Assembly (NCBI RefSeq): GCF_910592395.1
Contig: NC_088309.1
Coordinates: 8,126,501-8,190,500 of the forward strand
From: Lineus longissimus
Lineage: Eukaryota > Nemertea > Pilidiophora > Heteronemertea > Lineidae
DNA: 64,000 nt
Direction of reading: 5' to 3'
The notes under the pieces are model-generated. The model saw only the letters and a program-made list of their open reading frames with translations. It was not told where the DNA came from and did not search any database. This document shows positions 62,624 to 64,000 of this stretch, piece by piece. Positions within the stretch are counted from its first letter, which is position 1. Every line of letters starts with the position of its first letter. A program made the position numbers and the translations under genes.

Positions 62624-63010
62624 TCTGTTATATTAGTAACTCCATGGATAGAGGCAACCATCTCATCGTGTGCGAGATATGCAGCAAGAGAAGATCCCGA
62701 TTGTGCTATCAGTGATAGGATAATACACCTAAATATTGGATATCACATACAACAAGCTCCACCTAAGAACAGAACACGACGATCTGTCATCTGGCCTCCT
62801 CATGCCCACCTTCCCGTAAGAACTTTGGATAGTGCGGATCTTGCTCAAACGAAGCCCAACGGGTACCGGCTGTTCGTCTTCAGCGATAGGCCAAGCCATC
62901 TGACCAACAATCGATACGATCGGGCAGCTCCCCTGATTATCTGGTCATCCCGTGATATGGTAGATCCCGGCCGGACTACCAGGCTCCGGTCAATCTATCA
63001 CTTCCTATAA
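62624..63010 (+). other. Open frame without ATG, possible terminal exon
   Basis: In copy 2 and the unique DNA beyond it a frame runs 128 codons to TAA with no early methionine. It contains IIHLNIGYHIQQAPPKNRTR, SVIWPPHAHLPVRTLDSADL, NGYRLFVFSDRPSHLTNN and WSSRDMVDPGRTTRLRSIYH. A likely acceptor, ATTGTGCTATCAG, lies at 62,712. Compared with copy 1 over the shared 75 codons there are ten differences, six at third positions and six synonymous, a mild sign of past coding constraint. Copy 1 has a TAA (GATAAG for GATATG) upstream of that acceptor. Family unknown. Confidence 0.3.
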
Positions 63011-63014
63011 TGCA

Positions 63015-64000
63015 GCCTTTGTGAGGGATATTAGCTTTGTGGCAGAGTCACGGTTGGCGACAACCCCTGCGAGGATGATTGTATCTCATTAATGGAGTAC
63101 TGATCACATCACAATTCAATAACATCGGACGATGTGATACTTGATGAGTAATATATTGAACTCGGAAATTACATGGTCTATCATGTAACCGTGGCTTTGC
63201 CATGATCAACGAGATCAAGGGGATTATATCATATCATCAATGTATTCAATGATATTGCCTAGAACTGATTTAATGTTTCGCACCATCATTGGATTCTACA
63301 TGTATTAGTACGGCGGCAACTTACGATATGATATTAAAATAAATGAATAGTACGTACGTACTACGTGCTGCTGCATTAAAATACCGACTTTGCTTAATTC
63401 ATTGGTGATATGGATCAATGATTGTGTTTGCATCTACACACAATGTATGCCCTTTTAGCTGTGTAACCTATGGTATAACCCCGCATGTTCTATCTCTTCA
63501 CACTTCACTTTCAAAAACTCATCTGTCGTAAAAATGCACAGTTCTTTTTTTACAAAAACAAACAAGTTCAAGTCATTTAAAGTAAACTTAATGCATTTCT
63601 ACTGCATTTTATCGGAAACGGAAACTTAAAAAATAAATGATACCCAACTCGGGTACACAAATTAGCATTGATTTTATCACATGTCTTGAGGTTTATATTC
63701 AATGTACATGACTAAAATTTTCCTATTCCATTTTGTAATTGAAAAAACCTCAAAATCAATGTCAATTTTGAACTAAGAACAATTACTATAGTATGAAGCT
63801 GAATATCCGATGATGCTGAACACCAGTAATTGTTTTAAAAATCCATAGATGAAAAAAACTGAAAAGAACAAAAAGGAATTTAAAATGGCTGCTACTTTAG
63901 ATTTTATTTATAACACCGCAGACCTATTGATTACAGAATTTGATATTGAAAAATTGTTATTCCCCACAAGTCAAGGGTAGATGCTAGACCCAGTTCACCA
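63015..64000. other. Unassigned AT-rich DNA
   Basis: No exon, repeat or RNA gene is supported. TACATGTA occurs at about 63,298. Confidence 0.4.

Larger units (their letters stand above)
61468..62910 (+). repeat. Tandem duplication, unit about 721 bp
   Basis: GATGAAACAGTTGATCAGAT begins copy 1 at 61,468 and copy 2 at 62,189, directly abutting. The copies stay alignable to about 62,188 and 62,910, with roughly 35 differences including a few short indels (about 95% identity by eye). Copy 1 ends CTGACTAACAACAACAAG at the junction, while copy 2 runs on into unique sequence. This is a recent local duplication rather than a dispersed repeat; no other copies are in the window. Confidence 0.93.

Noticed and set aside
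1-64000. CRISPR array, bacterial operons, rRNA genes, viral or retroviral coding regions
   Set aside because: Tandem repeats lack the short-repeat/unique-spacer layout, no packed genes exist, and no reverse transcriptase, integrase or capsid motifs were seen in any frame I inspected.

Overview
The window looks like nuclear DNA of an animal, probably a marine invertebrate. The base composition is AT-rich. No open frame exceeds about 130 codons on either strand, candidate coding pieces are short and bounded by GT-AG splice signals, and non-coding DNA is full of short transposon relics, minisatellites and hairpins. There is no bacterial-style gene packing, operon, CRISPR array or rRNA. The palindrome TACATGTA is strongly over-represented. 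One dispersed element near 5.5-5.7 kb (a GACGACGG microsatellite followed by a CTCGCC..GGTGAG terminus) recalls repeats I remember from lophotrochozoan and amphioxus genomes; I cannot fix the phylum from sequence alone.

I cannot name a single gene with confidence. The window is best read as intergenic or intronic DNA carrying scattered candidate exons. The better ones are a membrane-spanning exon on the minus strand at 21,573-21,641, a 24-codon phase-0 exon on the plus strand at 35,509-35,580 (with a competing minus-strand exon at 35,596-35,681), small exons at 9.6, 31.2, 42.0, 50.1 and 53.0 kb, and a duplicated cysteine-rich exon at 61.5-62.4 kb. Random DNA of this length also yields some exon-like triplets of signals, so most of these carry low confidence.

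Region by region: 1-19 kb is mostly featureless, with one dispersed element, a CpG-rich patch at 10.2 kb and a short run of nuclear-receptor-like half sites at 12.26 kb. 18.9-21.1 kb holds a degenerate minisatellite, a tRNA-like fold and a double hairpin element. 23.1-25.0 kb holds a 1.17-kb inverted-repeat element with a tandem core, followed by a degenerate 150-200-bp array. 29.8-30.0 kb has two short tandem arrays inside one open frame. 35.7-38.9 kb is bracketed by inverted copies of one element, one of which has expanded into a 74-bp minisatellite. 40.5 kb carries a Tc1/mariner-like hairpin MITE. 49.6 kb carries a tRNA-like SINE head. 61.5-62.9 kb is a recent tandem duplication of a segment of about 721 bp containing a cysteine-rich putative exon in both copies.

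No pathway or gene cooperation can be inferred. The most interesting items are the duplicated cysteine-rich segment, the two inverted-repeat elements with tandem cores, and the GATCG-rich palindromic MITE.
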